From the NCBI GenBank assembly GCA_024233395.1, contig JACKPR010000008.1:1-36435 (forward strand): a stretch of 36,435 bases of DNA, in the 5' to 3' direction. The notes below the pieces were generated by a model. The model saw only the letters and a list, made by a program, of their open reading frames with translations, searched no databases and was not told the DNA's origin. Positions 16,010 through 24,291 of this stretch are shown here, piece after piece. Origin of the DNA: Chlamydiales bacterium (GTDB lineage Bacteria > Chlamydiota > Chlamydiia > Chlamydiales > Simkaniaceae). Within the stretch, counting starts at the first letter, position 1. Each line of letters begins with the position of its first letter. A program made the position numbers and the translations under genes.

Positions 16010-16313
16010 ATTTCTTACGCCTTGCTTGGGGCTTGGGATAACTCGAGCGTACTTGTTTTGCAATTGTTGAAGAAAGCTCTGAAAAGATCGTGAGCTTATC
16101 GTAGATGGATTTTTCAGTTTTATTTTCAGATTTACCTTTTAAGAAACGATCCAGATGGAGCAGACGTGCTAAGAGACTCTCTTGCATTTTCTGAAGGGCC
16201 TCTATCTCTGTTTGGTAAAGAGGATCGCTTGTGATCTCTTTCAATGCAGCAGCATTTTTGATTAACTGATCGAGTGTTTCATCGATTTCATTTAATATTT
16301 CACGTCTTTCCAT
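15978..16313 (-). CDS. small coiled-coil protein of unknown function
   Basis: I do not recognise this 111-residue protein. It is charged and almost wholly helical, with heptad-like leucines from about 5 to 80 (EILNEIDETLDQLIKNAAAL, then IEALQKMQESLLARLLHLD), and it has a basic C-terminal tail (KPQARRKKSRACS). A strong GAGGGA ribosome site 6 bases before ATG 16313 supports it as real. Its last codons overlap the convergent ATPase gene by 32 bases, so the tail may have been changed when the ATPase unit arrived. It has no signal peptide or membrane segment. Small coiled-coil proteins in Chlamydiae include chaperones and structural proteins, but nothing here decides the function. Confidence 0.65.
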   Translation of the reverse strand: MERREILNEIDETLDQLIKNAAALKEITSDPLYQTEIEALQKMQESLLARLLHLDRFLKGKSENKTEKSIYDKLTIFSELSSTIAKQVRSSYPKPQARRKKSRACSNHSNV

Positions 16314-16444
16314 TACATCCCTCGTTAATGTTCTGTGTATAATTATTTGTAATTAATGATGTCAAGATTAGTTTAATAATCCTTGCATAAGATCTTGATA
16401 TTTTTGTAGAAAGAATTTTGAGTGAATGTTAAAAACTTATCCTT

Positions 16445-17212
16445 ATGAAGAAGTTTTGTCCATTAGCATCAGGTTCCAAAGGAAATGCGATTTATGTCGA
16501 GGGAGAGGAAACAAAAATCCTCATCGATGCAGGGATTAGTTTTAAAGCGTTAACCGAAAGACTGGGGCAAATCAATGTCGATATTGGGGAAATCGATGCC
16601 ATTCTTGTGACTCATGAACATGGAGATCACATTCGAGGACTTGAAAAAACAGCAAGCACCTTAAACATTCCTGTCTTTGCCAATAGTGAAACAGCAAAAG
16701 CGATAATGCAAGAAATGCGCAATCGTCCTCGTTTTAAGATCTTTTCAACGGGAGAGGCGTTTGAGTTTGGGGATATGGAAATCCACCCCTTTAGCATCCA
16801 ACATGACACCCTCGATCCCGTTGCTTTTACCATTCGGATCGGAGAAGTGAAATTTGGCATTTGTACCGACCTAGGGTTTGCCACCACACTTGTCCGTGCC
16901 CATCTTTTAGAATGTGACTACCTCTATATCGAAGCAAACCATGAACCGTCGATGGTCTATGCCTGCAATCGTCCGATGATTTATAAACAACGGGTCCTGG
17001 GACGGCAAGGGCATCTCTCCAATGATGCTGCCGCAGAACTGATCCAAGAAATCGATCATCCCGGCCTTAAACATGTCTATCTCGCTCACCTCTCGAGTGA
17101 GTGCAATAATCCCGAGCTTGCCCTCCAGCGGGTTCAAGAAAAAGTTAAGCGCGAACTCTCTCTCTCGATAGCTTTTCAAGAAAAAGTTAGCGATATCATA
17201 GAACTCTTTTAA
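16445..17212 (+). CDS. walJ: metallo-beta-lactamase-fold hydrolase, WalJ/YycJ type
   Basis: The 255-residue cytosolic protein has the MBL metal motif THEHGDH (about residues 57-63). Further ligands lie in HPFSIQHD, GICTDLG and the C-terminal LAHLSSECN. The opening CPLASGSKGNAIYVEG is typical of YycJ/WalJ, which is thought to be a nuclease linked to cell-wall or DNA homeostasis. In Chlamydia the yycJ gene adjoins ftsK. Here a lipase-like pair and a receiver-hydrolase gene separate them. No clear ribosome site precedes the ATG. Confidence 0.9.
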   Translation: MKKFCPLASGSKGNAIYVEGEETKILIDAGISFKALTERLGQINVDIGEIDAILVTHEHGDHIRGLEKTASTLNIPVFANSETAKAIMQEMRNRPRFKIFSTGEAFEFGDMEIHPFSIQHDTLDPVAFTIRIGEVKFGICTDLGFATTLVRAHLLECDYLYIEANHEPSMVYACNRPMIYKQRVLGRQGHLSNDAAAELIQEIDHPGLKHVYLAHLSSECNNPELALQRVQEKVKRELSLSIAFQEKVSDIIELF

Positions 17213-17270
17213 AGAAAGCCTTGCTCTGTTATACTCTCCCCGATTTTTAAGCATTTATGAAGAGTTTTCT

Positions 17271-18275
17271 ATGGAGCCTGTAAAAACTTTTGTTCATCTT
17301 CTTGGGGATTCCACTCTGGATAATGTTTATTGGTTAATCGGTAATGACTCAAGCTCTATTCCTTCTGCACAAGAGGGGTGTGTTAAAGGGCAACTCGCTA
17401 CTCAGCTTGGAGAGCATTATCAAGTCGAAGATGAATCTTATGATGGATTCACAACGACAAATGTTTTAGATGGGGAACATGTTGGCAAAGTTTTAAGTTA
17501 TAATCGACTCTATTTAACGGCGAGATTAGGACAAAATCAGTCTATGTTTGTTAAACCTTTAGAGTGTCTTCAAGAAAAAGTTTCAAGGAGCCCCCAAGCA
17601 ACTCATTATGTGGTGATCAGTGTGGGTGGCAATGATTTTCGCGGTCTTCTTTTACAGCCTTGGAAACTCTTAGCTGAAATTCCTCATGTCCAAGAAAGAT
17701 ATCTGGAGATCGTAAAACAAGTTCAAGCATTAGGGAAAAATGTTCGACCGATCTTTATGTTCCAATACCGAACCGATGTGCGGAGTCGCCCTTATTTTAT
17801 TTGTACAATTCTGGGTGTTTTAGGATACATTGCAGCAACCATTAATACCCTAGCAATAGGAACGCTTTTTTATTCGGCTTATCAACTGACAAAGAACAGA
17901 GTGAGCATTGCTGTCGGCATTGGAAAAATGTTTGTTGCTGCAGCTTTCCTTTATCTGAGTCACCGTCAACTTTCCTTCAGAGTGACTAAAGAGATTTTCA
18001 TGGGGAAACAAGCAGGCCTTGCCGTTTTTGGAGCTGCAATGGAACGTCTCTATCAACCGATGATTAAAAAAGCTAAAGAAGACAATATTCCAATTCTTGA
18101 TCTCCCTAATCTTTTTAATCCAATGGATCCCACTCTTTATGAATCTGAGATTAAACCCAGTCGAAAAGGGGGACAGTTTATTGCTGAACAACTTGCTAAG
18201 ATTATTAAAGACTATGCGTTTGCCGTACAACTAACGGGAGTTGAGTTTGAGAATTGGAGAATTAAAGCTTTATAA
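17271..18275 (+). CDS. SGNH/GDSL hydrolase-like protein with inserted membrane hairpin
   Basis: The 334-residue protein follows the SGNH esterase/lipase plan. Block I is LGDSTLDN (nucleophile Ser14), block III is VGGNDFRG (119-125) and a final block is EIKPSRKGGQFIAEQL (293-308). In that final block the usual catalytic DxxH is not evident, since lysine stands where histidine is expected, so activity may be altered or lost. Unusually, a two-helix hydrophobic segment (about 176-206 and 212-232) interrupts the domain between blocks III and V, with no N-terminal signal peptide. This would anchor the protein in a membrane. It is 23 bases from the next gene, an alpha/beta hydrolase, so the two probably form an operon. 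A role in host lipid handling is possible but inferred. Confidence 0.65.
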   Translation: MEPVKTFVHLLGDSTLDNVYWLIGNDSSSIPSAQEGCVKGQLATQLGEHYQVEDESYDGFTTTNVLDGEHVGKVLSYNRLYLTARLGQNQSMFVKPLECLQEKVSRSPQATHYVVISVGGNDFRGLLLQPWKLLAEIPHVQERYLEIVKQVQALGKNVRPIFMFQYRTDVRSRPYFICTILGVLGYIAATINTLAIGTLFYSAYQLTKNRVSIAVGIGKMFVAAAFLYLSHRQLSFRVTKEIFMGKQAGLAVFGAAMERLYQPMIKKAKEDNIPILDLPNLFNPMDPTLYESEIKPSRKGGQFIAEQLAKIIKDYAFAVQLTGVEFENWRIKAL

Positions 18276-18298
18276 TGATGTTTTTAGGAGATTAGATA

Positions 18299-19288
18299 AT
18301 GCATATTCCTTCAGGGTTTTCGAGTGTTCCTTCAATAGGGCACCTTAGTAGGCAAATCTTGCCTCACAATATCAAGAAAATTTGTGCGGTAGCTTTTATT
18401 ATTTTTACTTTTGTTTGTCCTTTAATTTCTTACTATGCTCATACCCTGGTGAAAGGTGAGCAATTGAAAGACATTCAAGATGAGAGAAAGTATTTCGAAA
18501 TTGTTGGGGACTGGCATAAGGCAAATTATCGAGAGGTTCGTGCTCGAATTGTTTCGGGAAAAGAACGAATGCTGGATTGTTTAGGTTTTCGAAAAGGGCA
18601 CTATTTAGATCCAACTAGCGGTAAACCTGTTCAATGGAAAGAAAATAGCTCATGCTTAATCCTCTTTGTTCATGGGTTAGATGGACACCCCAGTCATTTT
18701 GCGGAGTATAAGAAGCACCTTGAAGCAGACGATCGTGATACCCATTTATTGACTGTCTTAAATGGAGGGCATTGTACAACAGAAGATGGAGCAGCGCCTA
18801 TCTTATCATTGATCGGTAACTATATAGAAAAATTCCCTCAAAATCCCATTGTTTTAATCGGAACGTCTAGAGGGGGACCGATCATGGCTCATATTGAGTT
18901 AGAATTGAGGGAACAAGGCGAGGCTAATCCTCGCGTATATGTTGGAACAATTGCTGGAGCCAACAATGGCGCAGGTTTGATGAGGCTAGGAACAATTTTT
19001 AGAGTTGCTTACTTATTTTTTAATCCGGGGCTGATTGAGGCTCTTGATTTCAACCAAAGTGTGCCCCAAGACTTGATTAGCAGGCAAAAAGCAGGTGATC
19101 TGAGTAAGCGACAATTTGATTATTGGGCAACATCAGGGGACTTCACGGTGACTCCTTATTCTTCTGGATTTCCAGATATTCCTGGAGCTAATCATTTCCT
19201 TGTGCATGGTCAAGGACATACCAGTGTTGTGGTGGGTGTTAGAGAAGATGTAACGGGGCGTGTTGAAGATTTTTTGTTGCAGTCATAA
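18299..19288 (+). CDS. membrane-anchored alpha/beta hydrolase (lipase/esterase-like)
   Basis: The 329-residue protein has one N-terminal hydrophobic helix (about 28-48) and then an alpha/beta-hydrolase domain. HGLDGHP (125-131) forms the oxyanion region. The nucleophile elbow is GTSRGG (Ser190). A plausible triad is completed by Asp281 (SGDFTVTP) and His307 (GQGHTSV). The start has a clear AGGAG site (TTTTTAGGAGATTAG). The substrate is unknown. Its pairing with the SGNH-like gene upstream suggests a shared membrane lipid or ester substrate. The last 6 bases overlap the stop of the convergent receiver-hydrolase gene. Confidence 0.8.
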   Translation: MHIPSGFSSVPSIGHLSRQILPHNIKKICAVAFIIFTFVCPLISYYAHTLVKGEQLKDIQDERKYFEIVGDWHKANYREVRARIVSGKERMLDCLGFRKGHYLDPTSGKPVQWKENSSCLILFVHGLDGHPSHFAEYKKHLEADDRDTHLLTVLNGGHCTTEDGAAPILSLIGNYIEKFPQNPIVLIGTSRGGPIMAHIELELREQGEANPRVYVGTIAGANNGAGLMRLGTIFRVAYLFFNPGLIEALDFNQSVPQDLISRQKAGDLSKRQFDYWATSGDFTVTPYSSGFPDIPGANHFLVHGQGHTSVVVGVREDVTGRVEDFLLQS

Positions 19289-20617
19289 AGGGATCATAAG
19301 GCCGTCGTAGGCGATATCGACTTTGATATCGAGTCCGCACTCTTGGATTACATCATTATGAAGTTGAAGTTTGACTTGGAGGTCATGATCTTTATGATTG
19401 GGGTCATGGTGGGTAATAAGCCACTCTTTGCAACCGGTATATTTTAGAAGAACGGTTGCATTGGGGATGGAGGAATGTCCCCATCCTGTTTTTCGATAGT
19501 ATTCTTGTGGGAAATATTGGGCTTCATGGACGATCAAATCGCAGTCTTTTAAAAAGTTGATAAGTCCAAGATGGGGTTCGAGCAGGGGATGTTTGAGATG
19601 AATGGCATTTGGATGCCCATGGTAGCCAAGAAGAACTTCATTATCAGTGATATACCCAATTGTTTTCTTCGGTGATTTTATCTTAAAGCCAACAGTGGGA
19701 CCGGGGTGATTGGTAAAGTGGCAATCAATAATGAGATCACCAATGGATACAGGGCGATCATCGCGGAGTTCTTTAAAACTGACTTTAGCTTTCATTTCAT
19801 CAAGACGCACCGGGAAGTAGGCATAGGCAAGCATACTCGTAAATAGCTCTTTAGTACTTTTTTCAAAGCCGACAGGAGCCCAAATCACGACGTCACAGTT
19901 CTTTTTGTAGAGGGGGCTAAAAAAAGGAAACCCTGTAATGTGATCCCAGTGAGTATGGGAAACGAAAAGATGAATCGTTTGTTTATCCTCAATGCCAATA
20001 ATGTCTCCCAACTGTCGAATCCCTGTTCCCGCATCGATAATCAAAAGGTCATTGCCATGGCGCACCTCTAAACAGGAAGTATTTCCTCCATACCGAACAT
20101 ATTCCGCACCTGCGACAGGGTTAGATCCTCGTGTTCCCCAAAAACGGATGTATGAAGAGAGAGTTGATGGAATGGGGTGATAACAATGATTTTCGATAAT
20201 CTCATGTCCACTCTTCAGAGAAAAAGGTTCAGGTTTCAAATTCCCTGAGAAAAATCTTTCAACAAGCTTAAAAAATTCAGGGATCTCAAAGGGTTTTGTC
20301 AGAAAATAATCGGCACCTTCTTCAATCGCTGCATGGTAATTTTGGATCATCACGTGATAGGAAGAAACGATGATTCCCATTTCACGGTATCGGGAATTTG
20401 TTTTGATCGTTTTCATCACCTCAATTCCATGAATATGGGGCATAATGAGGTCAATCATCAAAAGATCAGGTTCGAATTCTTGGATTTTTTTGAGCGCAGC
20501 AGGCCCTGTCTTTGCTGATGCAATGTCGTATTGAGAAGCTTCCTTTGATGTTAAGATCGCATCGATCAACGTCGTAGAAGGGTCGGCAATTAGAAGTTTA
20601 CGTTTTTTTTGGGGCAT
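19283..20617 (-). CDS. response-regulator receiver fused to an MBL-fold hydrolase
   Basis: The 444-residue protein starts with a receiver domain (1-120): acidic Asp12, phospho-acceptor Asp56 in MIDLIMP, and Lys108 in LTKPF. A linker then leads to a metallo-beta-lactamase-fold domain opening IRFWGTRGSNPVAG and RYGGNTSCLEV, with the metal motif SHTHWDH near residue 220 and later HPGPTVGF, EAQYF and THHDPNH. That form resembles phosphodiesterase-like MBL hydrolases. The output may therefore be hydrolysis of a nucleotide or ester controlled by phosphorylation. No histidine kinase gene is nearby. I prefer ATG 20617 over ATG 20647 because a strong AGGAGGAGG lies between them, although the 13-base spacing is long. 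Confidence 0.85.
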   Translation of the reverse strand: MPQKKRKLLIADPSTTLIDAILTSKEASQYDIASAKTGPAALKKIQEFEPDLLMIDLIMPHIHGIEVMKTIKTNSRYREMGIIVSSYHVMIQNYHAAIEEGADYFLTKPFEIPEFFKLVERFFSGNLKPEPFSLKSGHEIIENHCYHPIPSTLSSYIRFWGTRGSNPVAGAEYVRYGGNTSCLEVRHGNDLLIIDAGTGIRQLGDIIGIEDKQTIHLFVSHTHWDHITGFPFFSPLYKKNCDVVIWAPVGFEKSTKELFTSMLAYAYFPVRLDEMKAKVSFKELRDDRPVSIGDLIIDCHFTNHPGPTVGFKIKSPKKTIGYITDNEVLLGYHGHPNAIHLKHPLLEPHLGLINFLKDCDLIVHEAQYFPQEYYRKTGWGHSSIPNATVLLKYTGCKEWLITHHDPNHKDHDLQVKLQLHNDVIQECGLDIKVDIAYDGLMIPL

Positions 20618-20670
20618 AAAAAAGTCTATACCTCCTCCTAATCGCATCTTAACTGTAAAGAGATTAAATG

Positions 20671-22935
20671 CTAGTCATTTTTAAGGAGAACACGTCGTCG
20701 ACTTCCATCAAGAGAACCAATCACCCCATTTTCTTCAAGTTCATCCATTAGAGAAGCAGCCCTTGCATAACCAATTTTAAGTTTTCTTTGGAGGAAGGTT
20801 GTTGAAGCGGTCCCTGTTTCAGTGATGATTTGATGGGCTTGAGAATAGAGATCATCTTTGCCACTCGCTGTGCCATCTTTGGATAAGAAGTCGGTTTGAG
20901 CCATTTGATCAAAAGACTTAATGAGATATTGCGTTCCCGTTTGACTTTCTATGTGATCAATGACACGGTTGATATCTTCATCCCGTACAAAAACTCCTTG
21001 AGCACGGGTAAGATTATGAGATCCGGGAGGAAGAAAAAGAAGGTCTCCATTTCCTAAGAGACTTTCTGCTCCATTTTCATCGAGAATAATTTGGCTATTG
21101 ACCCGACTTGCCACTTTAAAGGAGATACGGCTGGGGAAATTTGCTTTGATTAACCCAGTAATCACCTCACGAGAAGGACGTTGTGTTGCCAAGATCAGAT
21201 GAATCCCTACAGCACGTGCCATTTGTGCAATCCGGGCAATCGGGGTTTCTAGATCTGAACTGGAAGCCATCATCAAATCTGCAAATTCATCGATAATCGC
21301 GACGATATAAGGCATCTTTCGCGGAATCTCCATTTCGAGTTCTGCTTCTTCCTCAGGATTATATTTCCGATGATTAAATGCATTAATGTTGCGGAGTTTG
21401 AGTCGCTTTAACATTTCATACCGCTCACCCATTTCCTTAACGAGCCAGTTTAAAGCTGCATAAGCTCCATGTGCTTCAGTAATCACAGGAGCAATCATGT
21501 GGGGGAGGTTAGTATAGGAACTCAATTCGACTTTTTTAGGGTCAACGAGAAGAAGGCGGACATCATCAGGGCGCGCTGTCATCAAAATTGACATGACAAT
21601 ACTATTGATACAAACTGATTTACCTGAACCTGTGGCTCCAGCAATGATACAATGGGGCATTTTTGTCAGATCACAAACAACATTATCACCAGAAACCGTT
21701 TGCCCCAGCATAATCGGGATATGAAGTTTTTTCGCTCCTTTTTGGTACTCACTGAGCATCTCTTTAAAGCCCACTTCTTGAGGATAAAGAGAAGGAACCT
21801 CGACTCCAACAGCAGCTTTTCCAGGAATCGGGGCGATAATCCGAATCGATTTTGCTTGAAGGTTCAAAGCAATATCATTTTCGAGAACTTTGATCTTTTG
21901 AACTTTGACGCCCGTTGGAGGATGTACTTCAAAGGAAGTAATCGTGGGGCCGCAATTGATTTCCCCAACCTTTCCTTCCACTCCAAAACTCAAAAGAGTC
22001 TCTTCTAAGATTTTTGCTTGTCTTTCCAGATCTTTTTTGAGGGTGGGTTTATCGACTTTTTTTGCATCGGTCAGTAAATTTAAAGGGGGGAGACGAAACC
22101 GTTTAAAAGCTCCCGAATAGGACTTGGTGTCCATATTCTTGACTTTGCCCGTTTCTGTTCGCTTTTCATGGTGGGTCGTAATCTTTAAATCCGAGGGTTC
22201 CTCTATCTCTTCAGCAACCGGAGTCATTCTTCGTACTTCAGGTTGGTGATAGACCTTTTGAATCGGTGGGAAAGGTCTTTTTTCCCTTGGTTTGATCTTG
22301 GTCGGTTTGAAATCTTTAATCACCTTCTTAAGGAAATTCCAGATGATTTTTAAAATGACACGGGAACTTTTAAGAAGAGGAATGATACGGGTATTTGTAA
22401 AAAGGATGAGAGACATGAGTCCTGTAAGAGAAAAAGTAATCATAATCCCCACATTGCTCAGTAAGTGTTGCAAGTTAAATGTCGGAATGTCTCTGAGTAA
22501 ATAGTAAAAAGGGACCCCTCCTAAATTGAACCGGACAACTTTGTGAGGAAAGGGATAATTGCTTAAGTAAATTTCTGAAAAAAGACGGCGCTCAATAAAC
22601 CCATTTGCAAACCCTCCCACCTCTGTGAGGAGGTTTAAAAGCATCGACAAAGAAAGGATTCCAATCGAGAAATAGAGAGTTTTCATTTTCAGCTGCGGAG
22701 GCACCCCTCCCATTAACATTTTCCATCCAATCCATCCAATATAGGTTGCGACTAAATAAGCTGACAAACCAAACAGCCAAATTGAGCTCAGCCCAATCCC
22801 ATATCCCACAACACCAAACCAATTGGCTCTGGGATTTCCATGAATAAAACTGATCATGCATAAAAAAAGAAGAATACTCCCCACCAGGGTGAGCAGTCCC
22901 TTAATTTCTGGATGTGTTGTTTTCTTTTTCTCCAT
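20671..22935 (-). CDS. ftsK: DNA translocase FtsK/SpoIIIE
   Basis: The 754-residue protein pumps chromosomal DNA through the division site and activates dimer resolution. Four N-terminal membrane segments (about 12-31, 45-72, 84-103, 161-180) are followed by a short, basic and proline-containing linker. The motor has Walker A GATGSGKSVC (near 433), the segment LLLVDPKKVEL and Walker B IVAIIDEFADLM. The last 60 or so residues (FLQRKLKIGYARAASLMDEL) form the winged-helix gamma domain that reads KOPS-type DNA signals. The linker is far shorter than in Escherichia coli, as in many small genomes. Confidence 0.96.
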   Translation of the reverse strand: MEKKKTTHPEIKGLLTLVGSILLFLCMISFIHGNPRANWFGVVGYGIGLSSIWLFGLSAYLVATYIGWIGWKMLMGGVPPQLKMKTLYFSIGILSLSMLLNLLTEVGGFANGFIERRLFSEIYLSNYPFPHKVVRFNLGGVPFYYLLRDIPTFNLQHLLSNVGIMITFSLTGLMSLILFTNTRIIPLLKSSRVILKIIWNFLKKVIKDFKPTKIKPREKRPFPPIQKVYHQPEVRRMTPVAEEIEEPSDLKITTHHEKRTETGKVKNMDTKSYSGAFKRFRLPPLNLLTDAKKVDKPTLKKDLERQAKILEETLLSFGVEGKVGEINCGPTITSFEVHPPTGVKVQKIKVLENDIALNLQAKSIRIIAPIPGKAAVGVEVPSLYPQEVGFKEMLSEYQKGAKKLHIPIMLGQTVSGDNVVCDLTKMPHCIIAGATGSGKSVCINSIVMSILMTARPDDVRLLLVDPKKVELSSYTNLPHMIAPVITEAHGAYAALNWLVKEMGERYEMLKRLKLRNINAFNHRKYNPEEEAELEMEIPRKMPYIVAIIDEFADLMMASSSDLETPIARIAQMARAVGIHLILATQRPSREVITGLIKANFPSRISFKVASRVNSQIILDENGAESLLGNGDLLFLPPGSHNLTRAQGVFVRDEDINRVIDHIESQTGTQYLIKSFDQMAQTDFLSKDGTASGKDDLYSQAHQIITETGTASTTFLQRKLKIGYARAASLMDELEENGVIGSLDGSRRRVLLKND

Positions 22936-22983
22936 CTTAACTTTAGCTTAGCAAAATCTTTCTCAATGGAAAAGGAGAATTTT

Positions 22984-23016
22984 CACCACAGAGCCCACAG
23001 AGAACACAGAGAGAAG
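22984..23016. repeat. ACAGAG-type short tandem motif
   Basis: Three imperfect units of about 10 bases (CCACAGAGC, CCACAGAGAA, CACAGAGAG) stand just upstream of ftsK. Similar CACAGAG arrays recur in intergenic DNA of many unrelated environmental bacteria, to my recollection. The function is unknown. Confidence 0.5.
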
Positions 23017-23058
23017 AAAAAAAGAGAGTCTAATTGATGAATATTTTGTAACAAGAAT

Positions 23059-23220
23059 GGTTGGGTATTTAGTAAAAAACGGAAACTAGCGTGAGCGAGG
23101 CAAAATCAGATTGGAGTGAGCGACGAGAGCAATAGCCACAGGCTATTGTTGAGGAGAGAAATCCAATATGATAAAGCCGCAGCCACGATTAGGTTTCGTT
23201 TTTTTACTAAATACTCAACC
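23059..23220. repeat. 162-bp palindromic, MITE-like element beside tRNA-His
   Basis: Arms of about 30 bases at 23059-23088 and 23190-23220 are nearly complementary. They start GGTTGGGTATTTAGTAAA on the left and end TTTACTAAATACTCAACC on the right. The inside is also symmetrical: ATTGG pairs with CCAAT, and a perfect CAATAGCC/GGCTATTG stem with loop ACA lies at the centre (23130-23148). No coding frame looks real. The element ends 8 bases from the 3' end of tRNA-His. Its length and centre resemble those of the element at 11265-11430. Confidence 0.85.
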
Positions 23221-23228
23221 AAAAAGAA

Positions 23229-23303
23229 GGGCGATCGACGGGACTTGAACCCGCGACGTCTTGAACCACAATCAAGTGCTCTACCAACTGAGCTACGACC
23301 GCC
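23229..23303 (-). tRNA. tRNA-His (anticodon GTG)
   Basis: Read on the minus strand, the sequence forms a full cloverleaf. The anticodon arm is CTTGA-TTGTGGT-TCAAG with anticodon GTG. The D arm holds AGCTCAGTTGGTAGAGC and the T arm GCGGG-TTCAAGT-CCCGT. The acceptor stem pairs with one G-U, and an extra G at position -1 pairs with C73, the identity mark of bacterial tRNA-His. The 3' CCA is not encoded and must be added after transcription. Confidence 0.96.
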
Positions 23304-23320
23304 ATCAAAAGAAGGGATTA

Positions 23321-23349
23321 TTTTTACCTCATAAAGAGATTTTGGTCAA
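23321..23349 (-). promoter_or_regulatory. probable promoter of tRNA-His
   Basis: On the minus strand, TTGACC (23344-23349) and TAAAAA (23321-23326) stand 17 bases apart. This puts the start about 10 bases before the mature tRNA 5' end. Confidence 0.5.
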
Positions 23350-23382
23350 TAGGAAGGCCATTTCGTAGTAAATATTTTACTC

Positions 23383-23410
23383 TTGTTTTAATTAACAAAA
23401 TCTTTATAAT
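23383..23410 (+). promoter_or_regulatory. probable promoter of the 23443 gene
   Basis: TTGTTT (23383-23388) and a perfect TATAAT (23405-23410) are 16 bases apart, 33 bases before the ATG. A GGAG ribosome site follows at 23434-23437. It is divergent from the tRNA-His promoter. Confidence 0.55.
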
Positions 23411-23442
23411 ATTTCCAAAAATCATCAAATTTCGGAGAAGTT

Positions 23443-24228
23443 ATGGCAACGTTACAAAATGTTTTAAAAACCTTTGTTCCTCAAGCAATCCAGAGTGCAA
23501 ATACTTGTTATCAGGAGCATTTAAGAGGAACCTCAAATCAAGATCTCTATGCTCCCATTGCAGCGCGCATTGCAGCATATGTCTCTAGTGCACTCACTCC
23601 TTTTGTTCATGCACAGGTCACTAATAATCCCAGATTTGCTCCAGTTACTTTAATTGCACTAACAATCTTAACCAAGATGGGGCTTAATTATTACGGAATA
23701 AGTCGGGGGTATAATGTGAATTTTGGAAAGGAATTGATGATCCTTTCTTTTTCTCCAATGATGGGTAAGGTTGTTGAGAATCTGACAACACCTAAAAAAA
23801 AGGTTCATACAAGAGAGGGTGAAGTAGAGAAATTAGATTATCAATCGAAAACAGATAATCAAAGAAGAGTGGCTCTCTTAATGCATATTCTTGTTGGAGT
23901 TGGAACAAGTTATGCTCTTTATAAACTCCAAGCTGACCGGAATTCTTCTCTACCTTTAAAGCCTTATCTTTACTTTGCTGCAGGAGTAACCATTCTAAAA
24001 AGATTAGAATTCTATAACAGTTTGGGTCAAAAGCTTGATGATGCTATGTCTTTAAGCACAAAAATCCGTTATTATGCTGCGGTGTATCTGGTAGCATCTA
24101 GAGTGCTTATTGGATTTGGTATGGCTCAAGCTGTAAAGCTCGCAACAGGGCAGCCGATTCAAATGGCATGGCATTGGGAGATTGCTAGTTCTGCAGCTAG
24201 TATTGCGGTAAACACTTATTTTTCATAA
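23443..24228 (+). CDS. membrane protein of unknown function (tandem paralogue 1)
   Basis: This 261-residue protein matches no family I recognise. An amphipathic N-terminus (MATLQNVLKTFVPQAIQSA) precedes about four or five hydrophobic segments: near 68-84, 92-105, 140-160, 175-190 and 210-240. A charged loop (TPKKKVHTREGEVEKLDYQS) separates the first and second halves. The neighbour at 24292 has the same order of elements. The segments SKTDNQRRVALLMHI here and SKKDHQMFTLTIAI there align, as do the stretches before the charged loop. They are probably diverged paralogues. Membrane pairs of this kind in Chlamydiae are often inclusion or envelope proteins, but nothing here proves that. A good promoter and GGAG site precede it. 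Confidence 0.65.
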   Translation: MATLQNVLKTFVPQAIQSANTCYQEHLRGTSNQDLYAPIAARIAAYVSSALTPFVHAQVTNNPRFAPVTLIALTILTKMGLNYYGISRGYNVNFGKELMILSFSPMMGKVVENLTTPKKKVHTREGEVEKLDYQSKTDNQRRVALLMHILVGVGTSYALYKLQADRNSSLPLKPYLYFAAGVTILKRLEFYNSLGQKLDDAMSLSTKIRYYAAVYLVASRVLIGFGMAQAVKLATGQPIQMAWHWEIASSAASIAVNTYFS

Positions 24229-24241
24229 GAAAAATGTTTAG

Positions 24242-24270
24242 AGGCTCGGAAGGGATTTCGAGCCTTATTT
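24242..24270 (+). terminator. possible weak terminator or attenuator between the paralogues
   Basis: The 7-bp stem AGGCTCG/CGAGCCT (24242-24248 and 24259-24265) has a 10-base loop and is followed by the T-poor TATTTGTT. It stands between the two membrane-protein genes and may reduce expression of the second. Confidence 0.45.
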
Positions 24271-24291
24271 GTTAAAGAGTAAGGGAAAATG

